A stretch of 64,000 nt of DNA from positions 6,138,001-6,202,000 of the forward strand of contig NW_027475133.1 in the NCBI RefSeq assembly GCF_051020985.1, written 5' to 3'. Below, in pieces: positions 39,301-52,968 of this stretch. Position 1 is the first letter of the stretch; every line of letters begins with the position of its first letter. A model generated the notes under the pieces. That model searched no databases and had not been told where the DNA came from. It saw only the letters and a program-made list of their open reading frames with translations. This DNA is from Nomia melanderi (Eukaryota > Arthropoda > Insecta > Hymenoptera > Halictidae). A program made the translations under genes and the position numbers.

Positions 39301-39830
39301 TATATATCTGGCGATATCTCGGGTGCTATTAGAGATAGCGCAATAAACCAAAGTGAATTATCTGCAGGAGGCCCTGGCGCATGAATCTGTGCAGCGGGAA
39401 GGATCTCGGACCACCAGGGGCCGAGAAAACGACCGTCTCATGGGGCCGGACACTCACTGTCAGTGAAAAATCCAATATATATCTGCTGATATCTCGGGTG
39501 CTATTAGAGATAGCGCAATAAACCAAAGTGCATTGTCTGTAGGAGGCCCTGGCGCATGAATCTGTGCAGCGGGAACGACCTCGAAGCACCAGGGGCGAGA
39601 CAACCACCTTCTCATGGGGCCGGACACTCAGGGTCAGGGAAAAATCCAATATATATCTGGTGATATCTCGGGTGCTATTACAGATAGCGCAATAAATCAA
39701 AGTGCATTACCTGTAGGAGGCCCTGGCGCATGAATCTGTGCAGCGGGAACGTCCTCGGACCTCCAGGGGCCGAGAAAACCACAGTCTCATGGGGCCGGAC
39801 ACTCAGGGTCAGGGGAAAATCCAATATAGA
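36332..39830 (+). repeat. 20-monomer tandem duplication, copy 2 (about 3,498 bp)
   Basis: It follows copy 1 directly and ends near 39,829-39,855, where the GATCTGG monomer recurs and then continues with CAGATAGCG instead of GAGATAGCG. The near identity over about 3.5 kb shows either a very recent duplication or an assembly repeat. D174 monomers lie at 37,268 and 39,542, and B at 38,667. Confidence 0.9.
37268..39366 (+). repeat. 12-monomer cassette, copy 2 (2,099 bp)
   Basis: Same order as copy 1 at +3,498 bp, with the B monomer at 38,667. After the cassette, copies 1 and 2 continue with a GAAGGATCTCGG monomer, unlike copies 3 and 4. Confidence 0.88.
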
Positions 39831-42534
39831 TCTGGTGATATCTCGGGTGCTATTACAGATAGCGCAATAAATCAAAGTGCATTACCTGTAGGAGGCCCTG
39901 GCGCATGAATCTGTGCAGCGGGAACGTCCTCGGACCTCCAGGGGCCGAGACAACGACCGTCTCATGGGGCCGGACACTCAGGGTCAGGGTAAAATCCAAT
40001 ATATATCTGGTGATATCTCGGGTGCTATTACAGATAGCGCAATAAATCAAAGTGCATTGTCTGTAGGAGGCCCTGGCGCATGAATATGTTCAGCGGGAAC
40101 GACCTCGGACGACCAGGGGCCGAGAAAACCACAGTCTCATGGGGCCGGACACTCAGGGTCAGGGGAAAATCCAATATATATCTGGTGATATCTCGGGTGC
40201 TATTAGAGATAGCGCAATAAACCAAAGTGAATTATCTGCAGGAGGCCCTGGCGCATGAATCTGTGCAACGGGAATTACCTCGGACCACCAGGGGCCGAGA
40301 AAACCACAGTCTCATGGGGCCGGACACTCAGGGTCAGGGGAAAATCCAATATATATATGGTGATATCTCGGGTGCTATTACAGATACCGCAATAAATCAA
40401 AGTGCATTGTCTGTAGGAGACCCTGGCGCATGAACCTGTGCAGCGGGAACGACCTCGGACCACCAGGGGCCGAGAAAACGACCGTCTCATGGGGCCGGGC
40501 GCTCAGGGTCAGGGAAAAATCCAATATATAGGTGGTGATATCTCGGGTGCTATTACAGATAGCGCAATAAATGAAAGTGCATTGTCTGTAGGAGACCCTG
40601 GCGCATGAACCTGTGCAGCGGGAACGACCTCGGACCACCAGGGGCCGAGAAAACCACAGTCTCATGGGGCCGTTCACTCAGGGTCAGGGAAAAATCCAAT
40701 ATATATCTGGTGATATCTCGGGTGCTATTAGAGATAGCGCAATAAACCAAAGTGAATTATCTGCAGGAGGCCCTGGTGCATGAATCTGTGCAGCGGGAAC
40801 GACCTCGGACCACCAGGGGCCGAGAAAACGACCGTCTCATGGGGCCGGACACTCAGGGTCAGGGGAAAATCCAATATTTATATGGTGATATCTCGGGTGC
40901 TATTACAGATAGCGCAATAAATCAAAGTGCATTGTCTGTAGAAGGTCCTGGCGCACGAATCTGTGCAGCGGGAACGACCTCGGACCACCAGGGGCCGAGA
41001 CAACCACCGTCTCATGGGGCCGGACACTCTGGGTCAGGGAAAAATCCAATATATATCTGGTGATATCTCGGGTGCTATTACAGATAGCGCAATAAATCAA
41101 AGTGCATTGTCTGTAGGAGGCCCTGGCGCATGAACCTGTGCAGCGGGAACGACCTCGGACCACCAGGGGCCGAGAAAACCACCGTCCCGAGGGGCCGGAC
41201 ACTTAGGTTCAGTGAAAAATCCAATATATATCTGGTGGTATCTCGGGTGCTATTACAGATAGCGCAATAAATCAAAGTGAATTATCTGCAGGAGGCCCTG
41301 GCGCATGAATCTGTGAAAGGGGAACGACCTCGGACCACCAGGGGCCGAGAAAACCACAGTCTCATGGGGCCGGACACTCAGGGTCAGGGAAAAATCCAAT
41401 ATATATCTAGTGATATCTTGGGTGCTATTAGAGATAGCGCAATAAACCAAAGTGAATTATCTGCAGGAGGCCCTGGCGCATGAATCTGTGCAACGGGAAC
41501 GACCTCGGACAACCAGGGGCCGAGAAAACCACAGTCACATGGGGCCGAGAACTCAGGGTCAGGCAAAAATCCAATATATATCTGGTGATATCTCGGGTGC
41601 TATTACAGATAGCGCAATAAATGAAAGTGCATTGTCTGTAGGAGACCCTGGCGCATGAACCTGTGCAGCGGGAACGACCTCGGACCACCAGGGGCCGAGA
41701 AAACCACAGTCTCATGGGGCCGTTCACTCAGGGTCAGGGAAAAATCCAATATATATCTGGTGATATCTCGGGTGCTATTAGAGATAGCGCAATAAACCAA
41801 AGTGAATTATCTGCAGGAGGCCCTGGCGCATGAATGTGTGCAGCGGGAACTACCTCGGACCACCAGGGGCCGAGAAAACCGCAGTCTCATGGGGCCGGAC
41901 ACTCAGGGTCAGGGAAATATAAAATATATATCTGGTGATATCTCGGGTACTATTACAGATAGCGCAATAAATCAAAGTGCATTGTCAGTAGGATGCCCTG
42001 GCGCATGAATCTGGGCAGCGGGAACGACCTCGGACCACCAGGGGCCGAGAAAACCACAGTCTCATGGGGCCGGACACTCAGGGTCAGGGCAAAATCCAAT
42101 ACATATCTGGTGATATCTCGGGCGCTATTAGAGATAGCACAATAAACCAAAGTGAATTATCTGCAGGAGGCCCTGGCGCATGAATCTGTGCAGCGGGAAC
42201 GACCTCGGTCCACCAGGGGCCGAGAAAACCACCGTTTCATGGGGCTGGACACTCAGGGTGAGGGAAATATCCAATATATATCTGGTGATATCTCGGTTGC
42301 TATTACAGATAGCGCAATAAATCAAAGTGCATTGTCAGTAGGAGGCCCTGGCGCATGAATCTGGGCAGCGGGAACGACCTCGGACCACCAGGGGCCGAGA
42401 AGACCACCGTCTCATGGGGCCGGCCACTCAGGGTAAGGGGAAAATCCAATATATATCTGGTGATATCTCGTGTGCTATTAGAGATAGCGCAATAAGCCAA
42501 AGGGAATTATCTGCAGGAGGCCCTGGCGCATGCA
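39831..42534 (+). repeat. Mosaic segment between duplications
   Basis: No tandem higher-order period is visible. About 40,390-40,900 resembles 32,520-33,030 (offset 7,871 bp). About 40,790-41,600 recurs near 47,263-48,070 (offset 6,473 bp), with further copies of its right part near 52,300 and 55,270. About 41,830-42,480 recurs near 48,480-49,130 (offset 6,648 bp). Confidence 0.7.
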
Positions 42535-43933
42535 TCTGTGCAGCGGGAACGACCTCGGACCACCAGGGGCCGAGAAAACTACCGTCTCATGGGGCCGGAC
42601 ACTCAGGGTCAGGGAAAAATACAATATATATCTGGTGATATCTCGGGTGCTATTATAGATAGCGCAATAAACCAAAGTTAGTTATCTGTAGGAGGCCCTG
42701 GCGCATGAATCTGTGCAGCGGGAACGACCTCGGACCACCAGGGGCCTAGAAAACCACCGTCCCGAGGGGCCGGACACTTAGGGTCAGTGAAAAATCCAAT
42801 ATATACCTGGTGATATCTTGGGTGCTATTACAGATAGCGCAATAAATCAAAGTGAATTATCTGCAGGAGGCCCTGGCGCATGAATGTGTGCAGCGGGAAC
42901 GACCTCGGACCACCAGGGGCCGAGAAAACCACCGTCTCATGGGGCCGGACACTCTGGGACATTGAAAAATCCAATATATATCTGGTGATATCTCGGGCGC
43001 TATTAGAGATAGCGCAATAAACCAAAGTGAATTATCTGCAGGAGGCCCTGCCGCATGAATCGGTGCAACGGGAACGACCTCGGACCACCAGGGGCCGAGA
43101 AAACCACAGTCTCATGGGGCCGGACACTCAGGGTCAGTGAAAAATCCAATATATATCTGGTGATATCTCGGGTGCTATTAGAGATAGCGCAATAAACCAA
43201 AGTGAATTATCTGCAGGAGGCCCTGGTGCATGAATCTGTGCAGCGGGAACGACCTCGGACCACCAGGGGCCGAGAAAACGACCGTCTCATGGGGTCGGAC
43301 ACTCAGGGTCAGTGAAAAATCCAATATATATCTGGTGATATCTCGGCTGCTATTACAGATAGCGCAATAAATCAAAGTGCATTGTCTGTAGGAGGCCCTG
43401 GCGCATGAATCTGTGCAGCGGGAACGACCCCGAAGCACCAGGGGCGAGACAACCACCTTCTCATGGGGCCGGACACTCAGGGTGAGGGAAATATCCAATA
43501 TATATTTGGTGATATCTCGGGTGCTATTACAGATAGCGCAATAAATCAAAGTGCATTGTCAGTAGGAGGCCGTGGCGCATGAATCTGGGCAGCGGGAACG
43601 ACCTCGGACCACCAGGGGCCGAGAAGACCACCGTCTCATGGGGCCGGCCACTCAGTGTCAGGGGAAAATCCAATATATATCTGGTGATGTCTCGGGTGCT
43701 ATTAGAGATAGCGCAATAAGCCAAAGGGAATTATCTGCAGGAGGCCCTGGCGCATGAATGTGTGCAGCGGGAACGACCTCGGACCACCAGGGGCCGAGAA
43801 AACCACCGTCTCATGGGGCCGGACACTCTGGGACATTGAAAAATCCAATATATATGTGGTGATATCTCGGGTGCTATTATAGATAGCGGAATAAATCAAA
43901 GTGCATTGTCTGTAGGAGGCCCTGGCGCATGAA
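42535..43933 (+). repeat. 8-monomer tandem duplication, copy 1 (1,399 bp)
   Basis: Repeats directly at +1,399 bp. Two differences were seen: TGTAGGAGG against TGTAGCAGG (42,690 and 44,090) and TCAAAGTG against TCAAATTG (42,848 and 44,247). The left edge is set by GCATGCATC here against GCATGAATC near 43,930. It holds the D174 monomer at 43,391. Confidence 0.85.
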
Positions 43934-45332
43934 TCTGTGCAGCGGGAACGACCTCGGACCACCAGGGGCCGAGAAAACTACCGTCTCATGGGGCCGGACA
44001 CTCAGGGTCAGGGAAAAATACAATATATATCTGGTGATATCTCGGGTGCTATTATAGATAGCGCAATAAACCAAAGTTAGTTATCTGTAGCAGGCCCTGG
44101 CGCATGAATCTGTGCAGCGGGAACGACCTCGGACCACCAGGGGCCTAGAAAACCACCGTCCCGAGGGGCCGGACACTTAGGGTCAGTGAAAAATCCAATA
44201 TATACCTGGTGATATCTTGGGTGCTATTACAGATAGCGCAATAAATCAAATTGAATTATCTGCAGGAGGCCCTGGCGCATGAATGTGTGCAGCGGGAACG
44301 ACCTCGGACCACCAGGGGCCGAGAAAACCACCGTCTCATGGGGCCGGACACTCTGGGACATTGAAAAATCCAATATATATCTGGTGATATCTCGGGCGCT
44401 ATTAGAGATAGCGCAATAAACCAAAGTGAATTATCTGCAGGAGGCCCTGCCGCATGAATCGGTGCAACGGGAACGACCTCGGACCACCAGGGGCCGAGAA
44501 AACCACAGTCTCATGGGGCCGGACACTCAGGGTCAGTGAAAAATCCAATATATATCTGGTGATATCTCGGGTGCTATTAGAGATAGCGCAATAAACCAAA
44601 GTGAATTATCTGCAGGAGGCCCTGGTGCATGAATCTGTGCAGCGGGAACGACCTCGGACCACCAGGGGCCGAGAAAACGACCGTCTCATGGGGTCGGACA
44701 CTCAGGGTCAGTGAAAAATCCAATATATATCTGGTGATATCTCGGCTGCTATTACAGATAGCGCAATAAATCAAAGTGCATTGTCTGTAGGAGGCCCTGG
44801 CGCATGAATCTGTGCAGCGGGAACGACCCCGAAGCACCAGGGGCGAGACAACCACCTTCTCATGGGGCCGGACACTCAGGGTGAGGGAAATATCCAATAT
44901 ATATTTGGTGATATCTCGGGTGCTATTACAGATAGCGCAATAAATCAAAGTGCATTGTCAGTAGGAGGCCGTGGCGCATGAATCTGGGCAGCGGGAACGA
45001 CCTCGGACCACCAGGGGCCGAGAAGACCACCGTCTCATGGGGCCGGCCACTCAGTGTCAGGGGAAAATCCAATATATATCTGGTGATGTCTCGGGTGCTA
45101 TTAGAGATAGCGCAATAAGCCAAAGGGAATTATCTGCAGGAGGCCCTGGCGCATGAATGTGTGCAGCGGGAACGACCTCGGACCACCAGGGGCCGAGAAA
45201 ACCACCGTCTCATGGGGCCGGACACTCTGGGACATTGAAAAATCCAATATATATGTGGTGATATCTCGGGTGCTATTATAGATAGCGGAATAAATCAAAG
45301 TGCATTGTCTGTAGGAGGCCCTGGCGCATGAA
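43934..45332 (+). repeat. 8-monomer tandem duplication, copy 2 (1,399 bp)
   Basis: Second copy, with its D174 monomer at 44,790; homology runs on to about 45,417. Its right part is the start of the third 12-monomer cassette, so the 8-monomer duplication copied the front end of that cassette (43,391 onward). Confidence 0.85.
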
Positions 45333-46888
45333 TCTGTGCAGCGGGAACGACCTCGGACCACCAGGGGCCGAGAAAACTACCGTCTCATGGGGCCGGACAC
45401 TCAGGGTCAGGGAAAAATCCAATATATATCTGGTGATATCTCGGGTGCTATTATAGATAGCGCAATAAACCAAAGTGAGTTATCTGTAGGAGGCCCTGGC
45501 GCATGAATCTGTGCAGCGGGAACGACCTCAGTCCACCAGGGGCCGAGAAAACCACCGTCCCGAGGGGCCGGACACTTAGGGTCAGTGAAAAATCCAATAT
45601 ATATCTGGTGATATCTCGGGTGCTATTACAGATAGCGAAATAAATCAAAGTGAATTATCTGCAGGAGGCCCTGGCGCATGAATCTGTGCAGCGGGAACGA
45701 CCTCGGACGACCAGGGGCCGAGAAAACCACAGTCTCATGGGGCCGGACACTCAGGGTCAGGGGAAAATCCAATATATATCTGGTGATATCTCGGGTGCTA
45801 TCAGAGATAGCGCAATAAACAAAAGTGAATTATCTGCAGGAGGCCCTGCAGCATGAATCGGTGCAGCGGGAACGACCTCGGATCACCAGGGGCCGAGAAA
45901 ACCACCATCTCATGGGGCCGGACACTCAGGTTCAGGGGAAAATCCAATATATGTCTGGTGATATCTCGGGTGCTATTAGAGATAGCGCAATAAACCAAAG
46001 TGCATTGTCTGCAGGAAGCCCTGGCGCATGATTCTGTGCAGCGGGAACGACCTCGGACCACCAGGGGCCGAGAAAATCACCGTCTCATGGGGCCGGACTG
46101 TAAGGGTCAGGGAAAAACCCAATATATATCTGGTGATATCTAGGGTGCTATTAGAGATACCGCAATAAATCAAAGTGCATTGTCTGTAGGAGGCACTGGC
46201 GAATGAATCTGTGCAGCAGGAACGACCTCGGACCACCAGGGGCCGAGAAAATTAGTGATATTCGGAATCCGTCACCCAAGGTCATGTAAAAATGCAGCAT
46301 ATATCTGGTGATATCTCGGGTGCTATTACAGATAACGCAATAAATCAAAGTGCATTGTCTGTAGGAGGCCCTGGCGCACGAATCTGTGCAGCGGGAACGA
46401 CCTCGGACCACCAGGCGCCGAGAAAACCACCGTCTCATGGGGCCGGACACTCAGGGTCAGGGAAAAATCCAATATATATCTGGTGATATCTCGGGTGCTA
46501 TTACCGATAGCGCAATAAATCAAAGTGCATTGTCCGAAGGAGACCCTTGCGAATGAATCTGTTCAGCGGGAACGACCTCGGATCACCAGAGGCCGAGAAA
46601 ACCACCGTCTCATGGGGCCGGACACTCAGGGTCAGGGAAAAATCCAATATATATCTGGTGATATCTCGGGTGCTATTACAGATAGCGCAATAAATCAAAG
46701 TACATTGTCTGTAGGTGGCCCTGGCGCATGAATCTGGCCAGCGGGAACGACCTCGGACCACCAGCGGCCGAGAAAACCACCGTCTCATGGGGCCGGACAC
46801 TCAGGGTCAGGGGAAAATCCAATATATATCTGGCGATATCTCGGGTGCTATTAGAGATAGCGCAATAAACCAAAGTGAATTATCTGCA
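44790..46888 (+). repeat. 12-monomer cassette, copy 3 (2,099 bp)
   Basis: Same order as copies 1 and 2, offset 7,522 bp from copy 2, with B at 46,189 (1,399 bp from the start). More substitutions than between copies 1 and 2, for example GATAACGC near 46,332 and TACATTG near 46,701. After the cassette it continues with a CAACGGG monomer, as does copy 4. Confidence 0.85.
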
Positions 46889-49163
46889 GGAGGCCCTGGC
46901 GCATGAATCTGTGCAACGGGAACGACCTCGGACCACCAGGGGCCGAGAAAACTACCGTCTCATGGGGCCGGACACTCAGGGTCAGGGAAAAATCCAATAT
47001 ATATCTGGTGATATCTCGGGTGCTATTACAGATAGCGCAATAAATCAAAGTGAATTATCTGCAGGAGGCCCTGGCGCATGAATCTGTGCAACGGGAACGA
47101 CCTCGGACCAACAGGGGCCGAAAAAACCACAGTCTCATCTGGCCGGACACTCAGGGTCAGGGAAAAATCCAATATATATCTGGTGATATCTCGGGTGCTA
47201 TTAGAGATAGCGCAATAAGCCAAAGGGAATTATCTGCAGGAGGCCCTGGCGCATGAATGTGTGCAGCGGGAACGACCTCGGACCACCAGGGGCCGAGAAA
47301 ACGACCGTCTCATGGGGCCGGACACTCAGGGTCAGGGGAAAATCCAATATTTATATGGTGATATCTCGGGTGCTATTACAGATAGCGCAATAAATCAAAG
47401 TGCATTGTCTGTAGAAGGTCCTGGCGCACGAATCTGTGCAGCGGGAACGACCTCGGACCACCAGGGGCCGAGACAACCACCGTCTCATGGGGCCGGACAC
47501 TCTGGGTCAGGGAAAAATCCAATATATATCTGGTGATATCTCGGGTGCTATTACAGATAGCGCAATAAATCAAAGTGCATTGTCTGTAGGAGGCCCTGGC
47601 GCATGAACCTGTGCAGCGGGAACGACCTCGGACCACCAGGGGCCGAGAAAACCACCGTCCCGAGGGGCCGGACACTTAGGTTCAGTGAAAAATCCAATAT
47701 ATATCTGGTGATATCTCGGGTGCTATTACAGATAGCGCAATAAATCAAAGTGAATTATCTGCAGGAGGCCCTGGCGCATGAATCTGTGAAAGGGGAACGA
47801 CCTCGGACCACCAGGGGCCGAGAAAACCACAGTCTCATGGGGCCGGACACTCAGGGTCAGGGAAAAATCCAATATATATCTAGTGATATCTTGGGTGCTA
47901 TTAGAGATAGCGCAATAAACCAAAGTGAATTATCTGCAGGAGGCCCTGGCGCATAAATCTGTGCAACGGGAACGACCTCGGACAACCAGGGGCCGAGAAA
48001 ACCACAGTCACATGGGGCCGAGAACTCAGGGTCAGGCAAAAATCCAATATATATCTGGTGATATCTCGGGTGCTATTACAGATAGCGCAATAAACCAACG
48101 CGCATTGTCTGTAGGAGGCCATGGCGCATGAATCTGTGCAGCGGGAACGACCTCGGACCACCAGGGGCCGATAAAACCACCGTCTCATGGGGCCGGACTC
48201 TCATGGTCAGGGAAAAATCCAATATATATCTGGTGATATCTCGGGTGCTATTATAGATAGCGCAATAAATCAAAGTGCACTGTCTGTAACGGGCCCTGGC
48301 GCATGAATCTGTGCAGCGGGAACGACCTCGGACCACCAGGGGCCGAGAAAACCACAGTCTCATGGGGCCGGACACTCAGGGTCAGGGGAAAATCCAATAT
48401 ATATCTGGTGATATCTCCGGTGCTATTAGAGATAGCGCAATAAACCAAAGTGAATTATCTGCAGGAGGCCCTGGCGCATGAATGTGTGCAGCGGGAACGA
48501 CCTCGGACCACCAGGGGCCGAGAAAACCGCAGTCTCATGGGGCCGGACACTCAGGGTGAGGGAAATATAAAATATATATCTGGTGATATCTCGGGTACTA
48601 TTACAGATAGCGCAATAAATCAAAGTGCATTGTCAGTAGGATGCCCTGGCGCATGAATCTGTGCAGCGGGAACGACCTCGGACCACCAGGGGCCGAGAAA
48701 ACCACAGTCTCATGGGGCCGGACACTCAGGGTCAGGGCAAAATCCAATACATATCTGGTGATATCTCGGGCGCTATTAGAGATAGCACAATAAACCAAAG
48801 TGAATTATCTGCAGGAGGCCCTGGCGCATGAATCTGTGCAGCGGGAACGACCTCGGTCCACCAGGGGCCGAGAAAACCACCGTCTCATGGGGCTGGACAC
48901 TCAGGGTGAGGGAAATATCCAATATATATCTGGTGATATCTCGGGTGCTATTACAGATAGCGCAATAAATCAAAGTGCATTGTCAGTAGGAGGCCCTGGC
49001 GCATGAATCTGGGCAGCGGGAACGACCTCGGACCACCAGGGGCCGAGAAGACCACCGTCTCATGGGGCCGGCCACTCAGGGTAAGGGGAAAATCCAATAT
49101 ATATCTGGTGATATCTCGTGTGCTATTACAGATAGCGCAATAAATCAAAGTGCATTGTCTGTA
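46889..49163 (+). repeat. Mosaic segment between cassettes 3 and 4
   Basis: Thirteen monomers. About 46,889-47,250 recurs 4,374 bp on near 51,263-51,620. About 47,263-48,070 matches 40,790-41,600. About 48,290-48,950 recurs near 55,987-56,640 (offset 7,697 bp). Monomer 48,114 has the NcoI variant GGCCATGGCG. Confidence 0.7.
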
Positions 49164-51262
49164 GGAGGCCCTGGCGCATGAATCTGTGCAGCGGGAACGA
49201 CCTCGAAGCACCAGGGGCGAGACAACCACCTTCTCATGGGGCCGGACACTCAGGGTGAGGGAAATATCCAATATATATTTGGTGATATCTCGGGTGCTAT
49301 TACAGATAGCGCAATAAATCAAAGTGCATTGTCAGTAGGAGGCCGTGGCGCATGAATCTGGGCAGCGGGAACGACCTCGGACCACCAGGGGCCGAGAAGA
49401 CCACCGTCTCATGGGGCCGGCCACTCAGTGTCAGGGGAAAATCCAATATATATCTGGTGATGTCTCGGGTGCTATTAGAGATAGCGCAATAAGCCAAAGG
49501 GAATTATCTGCAGGAGGCCCTGGCGCATGAATGTGTGCAGCGGGAACGACCTCGGACCACCAGGGGCCGAGAAAACCACCGTCTCATGGGGCCGGACACT
49601 CTGGGACATTGAAAAATCCAATATATATGTGGTGATATCTCGGGTGCTATTACAGATAGCGGAATAAATCAAAGTGCATTGTCTGTAGGAGGCCCTGGCG
49701 CATGAATCTGTGCAGCGGGAACGACCTCGGACCACCAGGGGCCGAGAAAACTACCTTCTCATGGGGCCGGACACTCAGTGTCAGGGAAAAATCCAATATA
49801 TATCTGGTGATATCTCGGGTGCTATTATAGATAGCGCAATAAACCAAAGTGAGTTATCTGTAGGAGGCCCTGGCGCATGAATCTGTGCAGCGGGAACGAC
49901 CTCAGTCCACCAGGGGCCGAGAAAACCACCGTCCCGAGGGGCCGGACACTTAGGGTCAGTGAAAAATCCAATATATATCTGGTGATATCTCGGGTGCTAT
50001 TACAGATAGCGAAATAAATCAAAGTGAATTATCTGCAGGAGGCCCTGGCGCATGAATCTGTGCAGCGGGAACGACCTCGGACGGCCAGGGGCCGAGAAAA
50101 CCACAGTCTCATGGGGCCGGACACTCAGGGTCAGGGGAAAATCCAATATATATCTGGTGATATCTCGGGTGCTATTAGAGATAGCGCAATAAACCAAAGT
50201 GAATTATCTGCAGGAGGCCCTGGCGCATGAATCTGTGCAGCGGGAACGACCTCGGATCACCAGGGTCCGAGAAAACCACCATCTCATGGGGCCGGACACT
50301 CAGGTTCAGGGGAAAATCCAATATATGTCTGGTGATATCTCGGGTGCTATTAGAGATAGCGCAATAAACCAAAGCGCATTGTCTGCAGGAAGCCCTGGCA
50401 CATGATTCTGTGCAGCGGGAACGACCTCGGAACACCAGGGGCCGAGAAAATCACCGTCTCATGGGGCCGGACTGTAAGGGTCAGGGAAAAACCCAATATA
50501 TATCTGGTGATATCTAGGGTGCTATTAGAGATACCGCAATAAATCAAAGTGCATTGTCTGTAGGAGGCACTGGCGAATGAATCTGTGCAGCAGGAACGAC
50601 CTCGGACCACCAGGGGCCGAGAAAATTAGTGATATTCGGAATCCGTCACCCAAGGTCATGTAAAAATGCAGCATATATCTGGTGATATCTCGGGTGCTAT
50701 TACAGATAGCGCAATAAATCAAAGTGCATTGTCTGTAGGAGGCCCTGGCGCACGAATCTGTGCAGCGGGAACGACCTCGGACCACCAGGCGCCGAGAAAA
50801 CCACCGTCTCATGGGGCCGGACACTCAGGGTCAGGGAAAAATCCAATATATATCTGGTGATATCTCGGGTGCTATTACCGATAGCGCAATAAATCAAAGT
50901 GCATTGTCCGAAGGAGACCCTTGCGAATGAATCTGTTCAGCGGGAACGACCTCGGATCACCAGAGGCCGAGAAAACCACCGTCTCATGGGGCCGGACACT
51001 CAGGGTCAGGGAAAAATCCAATATATATCTGGTGATATCTCGGGTGCTATTACAGATAGCGCAATAAATCAAATTGCATTGTCTGTAGGTGGCCCTGGCG
51101 CATGAATCTGGCCAGCGGGAACGACCTCGGACCACCAGCGGCCGAGAAAACCACCGTCTCATGGGGCCGGACACTCAGGGTCAGGGGAAAATCCAATATA
51201 TATCTGGCGATATCTCGGGTGCTATTAGAGATAGCGCAATAAACCAAAGTGAATTATCTGCA
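49164..51262 (+). repeat. 12-monomer cassette, copy 4 (2,099 bp)
   Basis: Same order again, offset 4,374 bp from copy 3, with B at 50,563 (1,399 bp from the start). It differs from the other copies near 50,213-50,290, where a monomer with CATCACCAGGGTCC replaces the one with CCCTGCAGCATG, probably by local conversion from a monomer type common in the left domain. Confidence 0.83.
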
Positions 51263-52968
51263 GGAGGCCCTGGCGCATGAATCTGTGCAACGGGAACGAC
51301 CTCGGACCACCAGGGGCCGAGAAAACTACCGTCTCATGGGGCCGGACACTCAGGGTCAGGGAAAAATCCAATATATATCTGGTGATATCTCGGGTGCTAT
51401 TACAGATAGCGCAATAAATCAAAGTGAATTATCTGCAGGAGGCCCTGGCGCATGAATCTGTGCAACGGGAACGACCTCGGACCACCAGGGGCCGAAAAAA
51501 CCACAGTCTCATCTGGCCGGACACTCAGGGTCAGGGAAAAATCCAATATATATCTGGTGATATCTCGGGTGCTATTAGAGATAGCGCAATAAGCCAAAGG
51601 GAATTATCTGCAGGAGGCCCTGGCGCATGAATGTGTGCAGCGGGAACGACCTCGGACCACCAGGGGCCGAGAAAACGACCGTCTCATGGGGCCGGACACT
51701 CAGGGTCAGTGAAAAATCCAATATATATCTGGTGATATCTCGGCTGCTATTACAGATAGCGCAATAAATCAAAGTGCATTGTCTGTAGGAGGCCCTGGCG
51801 CATGAATCTGTGCAGCGGGAACGACCTCGGAGCACCAGGGGCGAGACAACCACCTTCTCATGGGGCCGGACACTCAGGGTCAGGGAAAAATCCAATATAT
51901 ATCTGGTGATATCTCGGGTCCTATTACAGATAGCGCAATAAATCAAAGTGCATTACCTGTAGGAGGCCCTGGCGCATGAATCTGTGCAGCGGGAACGTCC
52001 TCGGACCTCCAGGGGCCGAGAAAACCACAGTCTCATGGGGCCGGACACTCAGGGTCAGGGAAAAATACAATATATAGGTGGTGATATCTCGGGTGCTATT
52101 ACAGATAGCGCAATAAGTCAAAGTGCATTGTCTGTAGGAGGCCCTGGCGCATGAATCTGTGCAGCGGGAACGACCTCGGACCACCAGGGGCCGAGGAAAC
52201 GACCGTCTCATGGGGCCGGACACTCTGGGTCAGGGAAAAATCCAATATATATCTGGTGATATCTCGGGTGCTATTACAGATAGCGCAATAAATCAAAGTG
52301 CATTGTCTGTAGGAGGCCCTGGCGCATGAACCTGTGCAGCGGGAACGACCTCGGACCACCAGGGGCCGAGAAAACCACCGTCCCGAGGGGCCGGACACTT
52401 AGGTTCAGTGAAAAATCCAATATATATCTGGTGATATCTCGGGTGCTATTACAGATAGCGCAATAAATCAAAGTGAATTATCTGCAGGAGGCCCTGGCGC
52501 ATGAATCTGTGAAAGGGGAACGACCTCGGACCACCAGGGGCCGAGAAAACCACAGTCTCATGGGGCCGGACACTCAGGGTCAGGGAAAAATCCAATATAT
52601 ATCTAGTGATATCTTGGGTGCTATTAGAGATAGCGCAATCAACCAAAGTGAATTATCTGCAGGAGGCCCTGGCGCATGAATCTGTGCAACGGGAACGACC
52701 TCGGACAACCAGGGGCCGAGAAAACCACAGTCACATGGGGCCGAGAACTCAGGGTCAGGCAAAAATCCAATATATATCTGGTGATATCTCGGGTGCTATT
52801 ACAGATAGCGCAATAAACCAACGCGCATTGTCTGTAGGAGGCCATGGCGCATGAATCTGTGCAGCGGGAACGACCTCGGACCACCAGGGGCCGATAAAAC
52901 CACCGTCTCATGGGGCCGGACTCTCATGGTCAGGGAAAAATCCAATATATATCTGGTGATATCTCGGG
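50805..52968 (+). repeat. 2.16-kb block, copy 1
   Basis: About 12.4 monomers recur 2,974 bp downstream. Edges are set by ACCACCG against ACCACAG near 50,804 and 53,778, and by CTCGGGCG against CTCGGGTG near 52,968 and 55,942. One difference was seen (AACCAACGCG against AACCATCGCG). The block includes the right end of cassette 4 and the D174 monomer at 51,788. Confidence 0.85.
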
